A DNA stretch of 64,000 nucleotides from Myceligenerans crystallogenes. Lineage in GTDB: Bacteria; Actinomycetota; Actinomycetes; Actinomycetales; Cellulomonadaceae. The DNA is taken from positions 569,550-633,549 of the forward strand of contig NZ_BAAANL010000003.1 of the NCBI RefSeq assembly GCF_039529775.1, read 5' to 3'. Below the pieces are notes generated by a model. That model made no database searches and was not told the DNA's origin. It saw only the letters and a program-made list of their open reading frames with translations. Position numbers and translations under genes: made by a program. Every line of letters starts with the position of its first letter. Position 1 is the first letter of the stretch. This document shows positions 34,917 to 43,229 of the stretch, piece by piece.

Positions 34917-35858
34917 CTACAGCGCGGTGGGCTCCTGTTCGGATGATCGGCGGATGCTCAGTGCTTGGCGCGTGAGGTTGAGCTGGTCGTCGTCGAACAG
35001 GGCGAAGGGCATGCCGAAGGCGCAGATGATGTGGTCGACGTCGCGGTCGGTCCAGGTTCGGGCTCGGGCGGAGAGATCGTCGACAGTCCCGATGAGTCCT
35101 TTGGTGCGCCACTGGTCGAAGGTGACGCGGTCGAGGTAGCCGTCGGGTACCCGGCGGCGTAGTAGTTCCCATCGGCGGCGGAGGTCGGGCTCGTCCTGTC
35201 CGACGAGGGTCGTGAGCCCGACTGACACACGCGGGGCGGGTCTGCCCGCGGCTTCAGCGGCCGCGTTCACCTGGGCGCGGCGTGTATCGAAGGCGGCTGG
35301 GTTGGGGTCCCAGGCGAGGTTCCATCCGTCGCCGATCTTCCCGGCCATAGCGAGGGCGCCGGACCGTTTCCCGCCGATCCATAGCGGCGGCGTGGCCTCG
35401 CCGGCGGCTTGCCGCACCGCGTCGGCAGTGCGCTGAACGGCAGCGAGACGTTCTCCTGCGTCCGGGAAGGCGATCCCTGCCGACACGTACTCCTGCGCGT
35501 TCCACCCTGCACCGAGTCCAACATCGACGCGAGTGCCCGCCAGGTCGATGACCGTGGCGACCTGATGCGCGAGTAGGGCCGGAGGCCGCAGGCTCGCGTT
35601 GCTCACGAGGGAGCCAAGTCGGATCGAGTCGGTCCGCTGGGCGATGGCTCCCAGGAGCGTCCAGCAGTCTGGTGATCGTCGTCGTGGTCCGCCGTCGAGC
35701 GTGAGTGTCAGGTGGTCGGAGACCCAGACTTCCGCGAAGCCGAGGTCCTCGGCGCGGCGCGCGTAGGCGAGCGTGGCCTGCGTACGTCGGGCACCCCAGG
35801 TCGATGCATCGGGGAAGAGTCCGTCGTAATGCGGTAGTGCGAGTCCGTACGTCGTCAT
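34917..35858 (-). CDS. LLM-class (F420-dependent type) oxidoreductase
   Basis: A 313-residue TIM-barrel oxidoreductase of the luciferase-like monooxygenase superfamily. Signatures: YGLALPHYDGLF at the N-terminus, RRAEDLGFAEVWVSDHL, IRLGSLVSNASLRPPALLAHQVATVIDLAGTRVDVGLGAGWNAQEY, and LWIGGKRSGALAMAGKIGDGWN. This pattern fits F420-dependent actinobacterial members better than FMN-luciferases, but cofactor choice is inferred. Its ATG overlaps the methyltransferase stop (ATGA). In the operon it would perform a two-electron reduction or oxidation of the pathway intermediate. Its stop lies just upstream of the trpS leader, so the attenuator also acts inside a polycistronic message. Confidence 0.85.
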   Translation of the reverse strand: MTTYGLALPHYDGLFPDASTWGARRTQATLAYARRAEDLGFAEVWVSDHLTLTLDGGPRRRSPDCWTLLGAIAQRTDSIRLGSLVSNASLRPPALLAHQVATVIDLAGTRVDVGLGAGWNAQEYVSAGIAFPDAGERLAAVQRTADAVRQAAGEATPPLWIGGKRSGALAMAGKIGDGWNLAWDPNPAAFDTRRAQVNAAAEAAGRPAPRVSVGLTTLVGQDEPDLRRRWELLRRRVPDGYLDRVTFDQWRTKGLIGTVDDLSARARTWTDRDVDHIICAFGMPFALFDDDQLNLTRQALSIRRSSEQEPTAL

Positions 35859-36538
35859 GAGCGAGCTGGGCCCGGTCGGAAGTAGGTGAAGTGGCCCGTG
35901 TGGGGTGCGCGTTCCAGGACGACGTCGGGGTGTTCAGCGAGGTATTCGCGGACGGCGCGGGTCTCGCCGGGGAAGGTGCCGAAATTGTCGACGATCACGA
36001 TGCCGCCGGGCGAAACGAGCGGGACCAGATGCTCGAAGCAGGTGGTCCCGGGCTCGTACTGGTTGGTGTCGATGAGCAGGAGCGCAATGGCCAGTTCAGA
36101 GTGCTCGTGGACGTACTTGGGCACGGTGGCGCAGATGTCGCCGGGTACGAGGGTCGTGTTCGTCTCCAGGCCCCGGCCGCGGTCGGCGAGGGTCTGGTGG
36201 AGTTGGTCAGCGCCGATGCAGTTCGTGCCGGCGAGGTCACCGTAGTGGTCGAGCAGTTTGCCGTCGGCGGCAGTCGTGGCGGCGGGGATGCCGTCGAAGG
36301 TGTCGAAGCCGATCAGTGGGCGGACGTGCTCGGACTCCAGGAGGTTCCGCAGGATCGCCCAGGTGGTGAACGAGCCGCCACGGAACACGCCGCACTCGAC
36401 GATTGCTCCGGGAATGGTGAGGATCTGCTGGTAGAGGTGGTGCAGGGCGAGGATTTTCCCGATCCGGCTCGGGGAGCACGTGAGCAGGAAGTCCTGCTCG
36501 TGCTGGAAGGCGTCGGTGGGGTCCGGCAGCGTGATCAT
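35855..36538 (-). CDS. TylF/MycF-type SAM-dependent methyltransferase
   Basis: A 227-residue methyltransferase resembling the macrocin-type O-methyltransferases that modify sugars in natural products. The SAM-binding motif I is GAIVECGVFRGGSFTTWAI; the LIGFDTFDGIP and LLLIDTNQYEPGTTCFEHLVPLVSPGGIVIVDNFG segments carry the metal-binding and post-I acidic residues of the family. It is coupled by ATGA overlaps to genes on both sides. A methyltransferase, a kinase and an aminotransferase together are typical of aminosugar or amino-acid-derived small molecules. The acceptor is unknown. Confidence 0.85.
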   Translation of the reverse strand: MITLPDPTDAFQHEQDFLLTCSPSRIGKILALHHLYQQILTIPGAIVECGVFRGGSFTTWAILRNLLESEHVRPLIGFDTFDGIPAATTAADGKLLDHYGDLAGTNCIGADQLHQTLADRGRGLETNTTLVPGDICATVPKYVHEHSELAIALLLIDTNQYEPGTTCFEHLVPLVSPGGIVIVDNFGTFPGETRAVREYLAEHPDVVLERAPHTGHFTYFRPGPARS

Positions 36539-37584
36539 CGAGGTCTCCTGTCGGTCTTGGACGGCGTGAGGAGCTGAAGTAGGTCGTCGGTGGGGCCAGC
36601 GGCAAGATGAGCCGCTTGTCCGAGCAGTGGCGCGACGCGCCAGGGCATGGTTCTGGCGACTTTCGGGATCTCTCGCAGGTGGAGCATGGCGAGATGGCGG
36701 GCCAGCGCGGTCAGGTCTCTGTCGCGGTCCGCTGTGGCCGTCATGGTGTCGAACGCTCGGGCGCCGGACGCGAACGCTCTCTCCGAGCCGTCGTCGGGTT
36801 GTTCGTAGGCGACGCTCAGGTCACCGCGCGGGGTCGTCGTGATAGTCCCGTGGGCGGTGGCCAGCAGTGTTTCGATCTGCCACCAACCGAGCAGGTGGCT
36901 AACCAGCATGCGCCAGTCGTGGTGCGTTCCGGCCCACTCCCAGTCGATGAGGTGCCATCTGTGGTTTTGGTCGACGAGAACGTTCCGTGGCTGGGGGTCT
37001 CCTTGGCAAGCTACGCGGGCCCGCGGCAATGGGAAGTTTCGGAGGCGCTGTAGGAGCGCGTCGAGGTTTCCGAGGTCGACGTCGTTGACCACGAGGCGAC
37101 GGCCTGCGATCGAGCCGACGCCGACCTGGGCGAGGCTCCACTGCAGGCCCGCGCGTCCTCGTTCCCATCGGGTCGCGTGGCTGCGGGTCGCTGCCCGAGG
37201 GTCGAAGCCTTGTCGGGCGCTGGCCTGCCAGACCTCGGTCAGGTGGTCGACGATGTCGGACCACACGTCGAGCGCCGTCGTCGGGTCGGTAGCGGTCAGA
37301 TCGGCGAGGGTGTCTGGGGACGGGCATCGGGTGACCAGCACGTCTCGGTTGTGAGCGGGGCCGGCGAACAGGACTTCCGGTAGCCGGCCCGGAAACCATT
37401 GAGCGATCAGGGCGCGTGCGTGGGCTTGCTGCGCGGCCGTCACGCGGGGACGGTGGGACGTCTTGACTGCCCGCATGGCCCCGCCGATGTTGACCAGGAC
37501 GACGACGGCTCCCGAGCTTCCGGTCCGGACGATGCGGTCGATCTGCGGAGTAGCGAGCGAGTCTGGCGGAGCGGCGATGGTCAT
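36535..37584 (-). CDS. APH/choline-kinase-like phosphotransferase
   Basis: A 349-residue protein kinase-like small-molecule kinase. The catalytic loop CQGDPQPRNVLVDQNHRWHLIDWEWAG contains the Asp base and the magnesium-binding Asp of the DxD-type motif; GSSGAVVVLVNIGGAMRAVKT near the N-terminus is the ATP-binding strand pair with the Lys. ATG 37584 overlaps the upstream stop (ATGA). Members phosphorylate aminoglycosides, choline, homoserine and similar alcohols. Inside this operon, next to a HAD phosphatase, it may install a protective or activating phosphate on the product or intermediate. Confidence 0.83.
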   Translation of the reverse strand: MTIAAPPDSLATPQIDRIVRTGSSGAVVVLVNIGGAMRAVKTSHRPRVTAAQQAHARALIAQWFPGRLPEVLFAGPAHNRDVLVTRCPSPDTLADLTATDPTTALDVWSDIVDHLTEVWQASARQGFDPRAATRSHATRWERGRAGLQWSLAQVGVGSIAGRRLVVNDVDLGNLDALLQRLRNFPLPRARVACQGDPQPRNVLVDQNHRWHLIDWEWAGTHHDWRMLVSHLLGWWQIETLLATAHGTITTTPRGDLSVAYEQPDDGSERAFASGARAFDTMTATADRDRDLTALARHLAMLHLREIPKVARTMPWRVAPLLGQAAHLAAGPTDDLLQLLTPSKTDRRPR

Positions 37585-39524
37585 GGCGCCTCCACCTCCA
37601 GCGCCTCCAGCACATCGAGGAGCGGTGCGAGCGTGAGTTCGTCGATGAGGTGGACCTGGATCCACCCCGGCAGGCCCCACGGGTCCCCGTCTCGGTACCG
37701 GAAGGACCGATCACGCAACAGTCGAGTCACCGGGCCGTGGTGGCGCCCGAGGTCGAAGAGTAGGAAGTTGGCCTCGGTCGGCGCGTACTGCAGTCCGAGC
37801 CGGTGCAGCGTGCCGGTCAGGAGCGTTCGGGCGGCGTGGCTCGCCGAGATCGTGCGCTGTATCGAGCCGGCGTCGTCAAGTGCCGCATGCGCGGCCGCGA
37901 GGGTCATGGCGCTCAGGGCGTACGGCAGGCGTTCGGCGCGCAGGCGATTCGCAAGGTCTCGCCGCGCGACGCCGTATCCGATGCGGGCTCCGAGCAGGCA
38001 GTGGGTCTTGGAGAACGACCGGCACACCAGGGTGTTCGGATGTAGCTGCAGCAGTTCGGCCGTGCTGGGCAGCGGCTCTCGTGTGTAGTCGGCGTAGACG
38101 AGGTCGAGCAGCAAGAGCGCATCAGCCGGGAGCGCGGCCGCGATCTCCTGGAGGTTTTGGACCGGCGTGACGACGCCCGAGACCGAGTGGGGCACGTCGA
38201 TGACGCAGACCGCCGGATCGTCGCCGACCGCCTTCTGGAGCACGGACGGGTCGTGGCCGAATCGGCCGTTCCATGGCACGGGCGTGTAGTCGAGGCCGTG
38301 GTGCTCGGCGAGGTCGGCGTAGAGCTCGAACGTCGGCGAGGTCGCGATGACCCGGCGTCCTTTCGCGATCCGGAAGGCGTGGTTGATGACCTCGGTCGTG
38401 CCGTTCCCGACGACGACCTGCGCCGGTTCGACGCCTTGGTCGGCCGCGATGGCTGCCTCCAGAGCGAGAGGGTCACGAGGCGGCGGTGCGTGCAGGTCAC
38501 GCGCGGCCTCCGTCACCGCGAGCACCACGCCCGGTGATTGTCTGGCGCGCTGTGGACGGCTGCGCAGTTCGTCCAGGCGAGCGAGGACTGGCTCGACGTT
38601 GCGCGTCTTGCAGTCGCCGCACAGCAGCGTGCCGCTCTGGCACCCGGCGAGCGTCTCGCGGACGGCGGTCGATCCGGCGAGGAGTTCGACGGTGGAGAAG
38701 ACCGCACATCGCGCGGGCTCACCGCCGAGTTGGCGTTGCTCGTCGGTGCTTGCGCGTCCGCCGGTGGTGGCCTTGAGGAACTTGGCTCGGGCGGTTTCTT
38801 GTGCGTCGTCGAGGAAGATCGTCGAGTCCGGGTTCTTCACCGAGCCTCGGCCGGTAGCGCTCCGCAGGCTCGGGAACAGGCGACGGTACAGCAGTACCGG
38901 GGCAGCCAGGTCCAGGGCACGACTCGCGCGGGCGAGTGCCACCGAGTGCGGCGCCTGCTTGGCATCGATGAACGCTATGTCTGGAACGCCGTCGGTGCTG
39001 GAATCGTGGAGGAAGAAACCCAGCATGGCGGACAGGTCGGTGAGCATGCCGCCGGTCGTGTGCTCGTCCCACCCGTAGACCCGCTCGAGTTTTCGCAGCG
39101 ACAGGGTCGCGAGAGCGGCGCGTTCGGTCTGCCGCAGTGCAGCGCCGGCGTCGGCCACGTCGATTTGGGCCCTGTCCGCTCCGAACTTGTCGAGCAGGTG
39201 CTCGAACGCATCGATTGGCGCGGCCGCGCCTGAGGAGGCATCGAACAAGAGCACCCGCCCGCCGTCGGAGACCAGTTCGGCGACCGAGCGGGCAAGACCG
39301 AGGTGCCCCAGGTGCAGTCGACGGCCGGCGAACCCGACGCGAACTGTTCCCGACGGCCGGGCGTCGCTCGGTGTGGTCCGTTGCCAGGCCCACACCTCGC
39401 CCGGGAATGCCGGGGAGTCGTGGGAGGCGACCGGCCGTAGGCCGAACTGGCGTACCCGTGCGGACTCGTCGCGTGCCGTTGATGAATTGCACGCGGCGTG
39501 CCACTCCTCGACCGTCGTCAGCAT
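37581..39524 (-). CDS. Fusion of a TrpRS-like class I synthetase domain and a PLP aminotransferase
   Basis: A 647-residue two-domain protein. Residues about 55-335 match archaeal/eukaryotic-type tryptophanyl/tyrosyl-tRNA synthetases: RLHLGHLGLARSV (HIGH), IAFIDAKQAPHSVALARAS, NPDSTIFLDDAQETARAKFLKATTGG, DEQRQLGGE and SGTLLCGDCKTRNVEPVLARL. The KMSKS loop is degenerate, reading RGSVK. Residues about 340-647 are a fold-type I aminotransferase like histidinol-phosphate aminotransferase: VGNGTTEVINHAF, DLVYADYT, and PLP Lys506 in CRSFSKTHCLLGARIGYG. It overlaps its neighbours by 7 bp and 4 bp. I know of no described protein with this fusion. It may activate or tether tryptophan or a relative and transaminate it. 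Confidence 0.85.
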   Translation of the reverse strand: MLTTVEEWHAACNSSTARDESARVRQFGLRPVASHDSPAFPGEVWAWQRTTPSDARPSGTVRVGFAGRRLHLGHLGLARSVAELVSDGGRVLLFDASSGAAAPIDAFEHLLDKFGADRAQIDVADAGAALRQTERAALATLSLRKLERVYGWDEHTTGGMLTDLSAMLGFFLHDSSTDGVPDIAFIDAKQAPHSVALARASRALDLAAPVLLYRRLFPSLRSATGRGSVKNPDSTIFLDDAQETARAKFLKATTGGRASTDEQRQLGGEPARCAVFSTVELLAGSTAVRETLAGCQSGTLLCGDCKTRNVEPVLARLDELRSRPQRARQSPGVVLAVTEAARDLHAPPPRDPLALEAAIAADQGVEPAQVVVGNGTTEVINHAFRIAKGRRVIATSPTFELYADLAEHHGLDYTPVPWNGRFGHDPSVLQKAVGDDPAVCVIDVPHSVSGVVTPVQNLQEIAAALPADALLLLDLVYADYTREPLPSTAELLQLHPNTLVCRSFSKTHCLLGARIGYGVARRDLANRLRAERLPYALSAMTLAAAHAALDDAGSIQRTISASHAARTLLTGTLHRLGLQYAPTEANFLLFDLGRHHGPVTRLLRDRSFRYRDGDPWGLPGWIQVHLIDELTLAPLLDVLEALEVEAP

Positions 39525-40363
39525 GATGCACCTGCCGCTGCGATCGCGTGCAGGAACCCGATGGCGGCATCCTGCTCGGACCGGTCTGCTCGGACGTCAG
39601 CCTTGGCGAAGTACAGGTCGGGGAACCCGATGTCCGAACCGTGGCAGACCGCTCCGAAGGCCCAGAAGCGGGCAGTACAGCGGTCACGGACTTCGTTGAC
39701 TTCCTCGGCCGGGCCGGTGTACTCCCACATGCCGCCGGGGATCGGTTCGACGAGTCCGGCTGCCTGCAGAGCTGTGACGTAGGCGTCCCGTTGGTGTGAC
39801 CAGACCTGCCGCATCAGTTCGGGCTCGCGGATCAGCCGGGCAACGTAGCTGCCAAAGTCCGGGTACAGCGCCACGAACGCGAGGTACGCGCGGGCGAGAA
39901 GCTGGTCTGCCGTCCACGGCCCCGCAGCGGACGCGTCGCTGATGCTCAGCTGTCCCAGGAACCGTGCCGGTACCTCCATCAGTCTCTCCGTGCCGCCGTG
40001 CACGTCGGTGCAGAACGGCGAGAACAGCTTGAGCGCGAAGTACCCGCCGAACTTCCGCGTCGTGGCGTCGTCGGCGAGATCCTGTCGGGACAGGACGTAC
40101 ACCGTCACCGGGCGCCCGTCCCACGTGGCGTCGCGACGCTGCGGAGACCCGCCTGCGACGTCGTCGTGCAGCAGCATCGCGTCGAGGTCACTCGCCGCGG
40201 TTCCTGCTCCGAGTGGGAGGCTGCCGTAGAAGACCCACTGGCGGCCACCATGCGGGACGTCGGCCACGGCGCCGGAGATGGTGGAAACGATCTCGGGGAT
40301 CCTGCTCATGAACACTGGGCTGATCGCGGTCATAGATGCGTCGTGCGTTTCGTGGAGCGTCAT
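39518..40363 (-). CDS. Nucleotidyltransferase-fold protein
   Basis: A 281-residue protein with the polymerase-beta nucleotidyltransferase motif VFYGSLPLGAGTAASDLDAMLLH (G-S followed by D-x-D), then VTVYVLSRQDL as the third-strand region and a helical C-terminal half. Members transfer nucleotides to small molecules such as aminoglycosides, or to proteins and tRNA. It overlaps the fusion gene by 7 bp and follows the HAD gene by 27 bp. In a cluster it may adenylylate a substrate or act in self-protection; its fold is recognisable, its acceptor is not. Confidence 0.75.
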   Translation of the reverse strand: MTLHETHDASMTAISPVFMSRIPEIVSTISGAVADVPHGGRQWVFYGSLPLGAGTAASDLDAMLLHDDVAGGSPQRRDATWDGRPVTVYVLSRQDLADDATTRKFGGYFALKLFSPFCTDVHGGTERLMEVPARFLGQLSISDASAAGPWTADQLLARAYLAFVALYPDFGSYVARLIREPELMRQVWSHQRDAYVTALQAAGLVEPIPGGMWEYTGPAEEVNEVRDRCTARFWAFGAVCHGSDIGFPDLYFAKADVRADRSEQDAAIGFLHAIAAAGASC

Positions 40364-40390
40364 GGTTCTCCTCGGTCGGCGGTACGCGAG

Positions 40391-41251
40391 TCAGGGCAAC
40401 GACGGCATCGGCGCGCTCGTTGGGACAAGGGAGAGCAGTACGTCAGCAGCGCCGTCGTCGGCGATCGAGGGGCAGATGGCCGTGGCCGCCTGCTTCACAG
40501 CAGCCGGGGCCTGACCCATGGCGAACGACGTGGCGGCCCATCGGAACATGGCGACGTCATTCGCGCCGTCGCCGACAGCGATCGTCGCAGTGCTCGGCAC
40601 ACCGAGATGGCTACGGACGGTTTCGAGCGTCGATGCCTTGGAGACGCCGGGCCCGACGACGTCCAGCCAGTCGGTACCCATGGTGGTGACCGTGACGCCC
40701 GTCGCGGCCAGGGCATCGGCGAAGCGGTAGATGCCGGGCGCCTTGAACGCGACCTTCGTCGCCGGCACCGCGCACAAGTCCGCGATCGAGGCCCGAAATT
40801 GCGGGCCGTTCACGGCAGAGGCGGGAAGTAGCCGGGAGAACCTCCAGCCGACACCGACGTCCTCGACACCGACGATGACATGGGGCACCAAGTCCAGCGC
40901 TCTCCGGATGACCGTACCCGGGTCGAACAGGTGAACGTCCTCGACGAAGTAGCCGCTCGGCGCGGTCCGATCGATCCGGACCAGGAGTGCGCCGTTCGAG
41001 GCGACCGCCCACCCATCGGCCAGTTCGAGCTGCGCGAGGATCGGGGGTAGACCCACCAACGACCGGCCCGTTGCGAGGACGACGCGGTTTCCTGCGCCGC
41101 GAGCGGCGGCAACAGCGTCGCGGGTTCGATGTGAGATCCGGCCCGCGCCGTCGGCCAGGGTGCCGTCGACGTCGAGCGCGATGAGGAAAGGAGTGCTCCC
41201 GGCCGACCGCGGCTGTGATGCGGTCGGACTGGTCTGTTGATTCGTCGTCAT
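40391..41251 (-). CDS. HAD-superfamily phosphatase (Cof type)
   Basis: A 286-residue hydrolase that should dephosphorylate a small metabolite. The nucleophile motif is ALDVDGTLADG, motif II VVLATGRS, the Lys is in the KASTLETVRSHLGV region and motif IV is VGDGANDVAMFRWA; a C2-type cap lies between. It is the first gene of the minus-strand operon that runs to 32441. The upstream 168 bp contain an inverted repeat at 41387-41407, close to the XRE regulator's stop. Together with the APH-like kinase it suggests a phosphorylated pathway intermediate that is later released. Confidence 0.88.
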   Translation of the reverse strand: MTTNQQTSPTASQPRSAGSTPFLIALDVDGTLADGAGRISHRTRDAVAAARGAGNRVVLATGRSLVGLPPILAQLELADGWAVASNGALLVRIDRTAPSGYFVEDVHLFDPGTVIRRALDLVPHVIVGVEDVGVGWRFSRLLPASAVNGPQFRASIADLCAVPATKVAFKAPGIYRFADALAATGVTVTTMGTDWLDVVGPGVSKASTLETVRSHLGVPSTATIAVGDGANDVAMFRWAATSFAMGQAPAAVKQAATAICPSIADDGAADVLLSLVPTSAPMPSLP

Positions 41252-41386
41252 AGGTCCCCCGGCAGCGCTCCTGTTGGAGTGCTTGCTGCGTCGATGGCTT
41301 CACTGACCGCCGGATCACGTGGCCGAGATGAGTCTCGGACTACGCGGCCCGGTGATTGGTGACGCTATGGCGCGTAGGGAACCGCG

Positions 41387-41407
41387 AGGGGGACAGATTG
41401 TCCCCCT
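41387..41407. promoter_or_regulatory. Perfect inverted repeat between XRE regulator and operon
   Basis: AGGGGGACA-GAT-TGTCCCCCT is a perfect 9-bp inverted repeat with 3-bp spacer, 13 bp after the regulator's stop and about 135 bp before the HAD start. It could be the regulator's operator for the biosynthetic operon or a terminator. A smaller repeat CCGAGA/TCTCGG lies at 41323-41338. Confidence 0.5.
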
Positions 41408-41419
41408 ACGAGTGCAACG

Positions 41420-42685
41420 TCAGCGCACAGCCTTCAGGCGACCCGCGAGACGGGAAGCGTGGGCGCGCGTCGTGCCGCTAGTGCTCTCAGCGAGTTCATC
41501 GGCAAGTTCGCGCGCCCAGGGGATGAGCGCGACGGCCTCGTTCGAGATGTCCGCCGCGGCCGTCAACGTTTGTACCGCCGAGGCGTAGTCGGTCTTGTGT
41601 CGCTGGGCGTCAGCGGTCTCCAGCAGCAGGCGCGAGGAGCGCACCACCGACGGGGACGATGCGGGGTCGATCCGCCCTGCTTGGCTGATCGCGTCTCCGT
41701 GGCGCCGAAGGCACGAGGTCACGATGACCGACAGGATGCGCACGCCGGCGGGCTCGAACCCCGACTGTTCGTGCCACGCCCCTGGAGTCATCCGCGATGC
41801 GGTCTGATCCGCGAGGTCAAGGTACCGGTGTGCGTCGCCGTCGCGACCCGCGAGTGCATGCGCGGCCGCGGCCTCCATCTGGAGCGCGCCGAGTACGCCC
41901 CAAGCGTGGTCCGCGACGGGACCGGGGCTTTGCACCATCGGGGTGACGTATCGGGCGCCGGTGTCGGCCAGGTGTACCGCATCGTCGTAGTGCCCTGAAG
42001 CGCACAGGCTGACCGACGTCGACCATGCGGCCAACGCCAGTGAAATTGGTTCGTCGGCATCTTCGGACAGCGCGCGTCCGCGTTCGACCGCGAGTGCGTG
42101 GAGTTCGGGCTCGCAGATGTGGGCCAGTAGCCGCTGGACGAGGCGGTAAAGGTCGCCGCCCGCCGCCTTGGCTCGGCGACGATCGACACCGCGGTGGGAC
42201 CGGATCGCGTGGTGGGTCTGGTGGATCAGGGCAGGTAGTTGGACGCCGACGTCGGTGCGCTGCCGCGGCGAGGTGTGCCACAGGATCCACAGCCGGCGAA
42301 TCTTCGTCTCCAGGTCAGCCGGAGGAAGCGGAGGTTCGTTGCTCGGGCTCGGGAAGGCGACGTCTCGCATCGCCTGTCTGATCGCGGGAACGACGTGATG
42401 CGTCTCGTCGTTCCACGAGCCCACCGGTACCGATTGGGTCTCGCCGGTCAGCTCCGCCAGGTCCCGGACGTTCAACGCGCGAGCGATCTGCAAGAGCAGC
42501 GGCAAGGAGTTCAGTTGGCGGGATCCGGTCTCGACCTTTTTGAGCCAGTCCGTACTCCGCCCCACGAGTCCGGCGAGCACTGGGCGTGTCATGCCTTGGG
42601 ACTCACGCAGCAGGCGGACACGTTCGCCCGTCGTCAACGGCGGGACGCGAATGGCGGACGGACGAGACTCCAGACCCTGGTCCAT
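41420..42685 (-). CDS. XRE-family regulator with TPR-like C-terminal domain
   Basis: A 421-residue regulator. The N-terminal Cro/C1-type helix-turn-helix is RVRLLRESQGMTRPVLAGLVGRSTDWLKKVETGSRQLNSLPLLLQIARAL; the rest is helical with repeated Ala/Leu-rich TPR-like segments typical of actinobacterial cluster regulators that sense peptides or small ligands. It lies directly upstream of, and in the same direction as, the HAD-led operon and divergent from the SLOG-type gene at 42747. It probably controls the biosynthetic operon; the perfect repeat at 41387 is a candidate site. Confidence 0.85.
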   Translation of the reverse strand: MDQGLESRPSAIRVPPLTTGERVRLLRESQGMTRPVLAGLVGRSTDWLKKVETGSRQLNSLPLLLQIARALNVRDLAELTGETQSVPVGSWNDETHHVVPAIRQAMRDVAFPSPSNEPPLPPADLETKIRRLWILWHTSPRQRTDVGVQLPALIHQTHHAIRSHRGVDRRRAKAAGGDLYRLVQRLLAHICEPELHALAVERGRALSEDADEPISLALAAWSTSVSLCASGHYDDAVHLADTGARYVTPMVQSPGPVADHAWGVLGALQMEAAAAHALAGRDGDAHRYLDLADQTASRMTPGAWHEQSGFEPAGVRILSVIVTSCLRRHGDAISQAGRIDPASSPSVVRSSRLLLETADAQRHKTDYASAVQTLTAAADISNEAVALIPWARELADELAESTSGTTRAHASRLAGRLKAVR

Positions 42686-42746
42686 GCTGAAGACCGTAGG
42701 CTCTGCAGGTCACATCCACAACGCCCGATCGAGAGGTTCCGAAGCC

Positions 42747-43229
42747 ATGACCGTTGTCGGTGTCACAGGGCATTCCGACCTCACCGAACCGACACTCGCG
42801 CTCGTGCGCACGGCACTCGACAAGGAACTCAGCAGCCACAGCGGTACCGAACTGACCGGGCTAACGTGCTTGGCGCGTGGCGCTGATCAGGTGTTCGCGG
42901 ACGCCGTGCTCGCCGTTGGGGGCGCGCTTCATGTAGTCGTCCCTGCCGCCGACTATTTTGACAGGGTCACAGATCCTGTCGACCGTCGGCGATGCGACGA
43001 GTACCTTCGGCGTGCTGCCGCCACCGAACAGATGCCGTTTGAGACCGCCAACCGGGAGGCCTACGACGCGGCAAGCCGTCACCTCGTTGACCGTTGCAAG
43101 ACGCTCGTCGCGGTCTGGGACGGCAGCCAAGACAGCGGCACGGGGCACGCGGTCCAGTATGCACGGCGCGCAGGCAAGCAGACGGTTGTCATCTGGCCGG
43201 ATGGCGCTAACCGACGCTCTTCACGATGA
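42747..43229 (+). CDS. SLOG-like nucleotide-binding protein
   Basis: A 160-residue Rossmannoid protein. VVGVTGHSDLTEPTLALVRTAL, LTGLTCLARGADQVFADAVLAVGGALHVVVPAADYF and LVAVWDGSQDSGTGHAVQYARRAGKQTVVIW form the alternating strand-helix pattern with the Gly-rich and ...WDG...G.GTGHAV motifs of the SLOG (DprA/LOG-like) superfamily. These bind or hydrolyse nucleotides or nucleotide-sugars and occur in defence and signalling contexts. ATG 42747 follows GAGAGG. It is divergent from the XRE regulator, with only 61 bp between them, so they may share regulation. Ligand unknown. Confidence 0.75.
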   Translation: MTVVGVTGHSDLTEPTLALVRTALDKELSSHSGTELTGLTCLARGADQVFADAVLAVGGALHVVVPAADYFDRVTDPVDRRRCDEYLRRAAATEQMPFETANREAYDAASRHLVDRCKTLVAVWDGSQDSGTGHAVQYARRAGKQTVVIWPDGANRRSSR

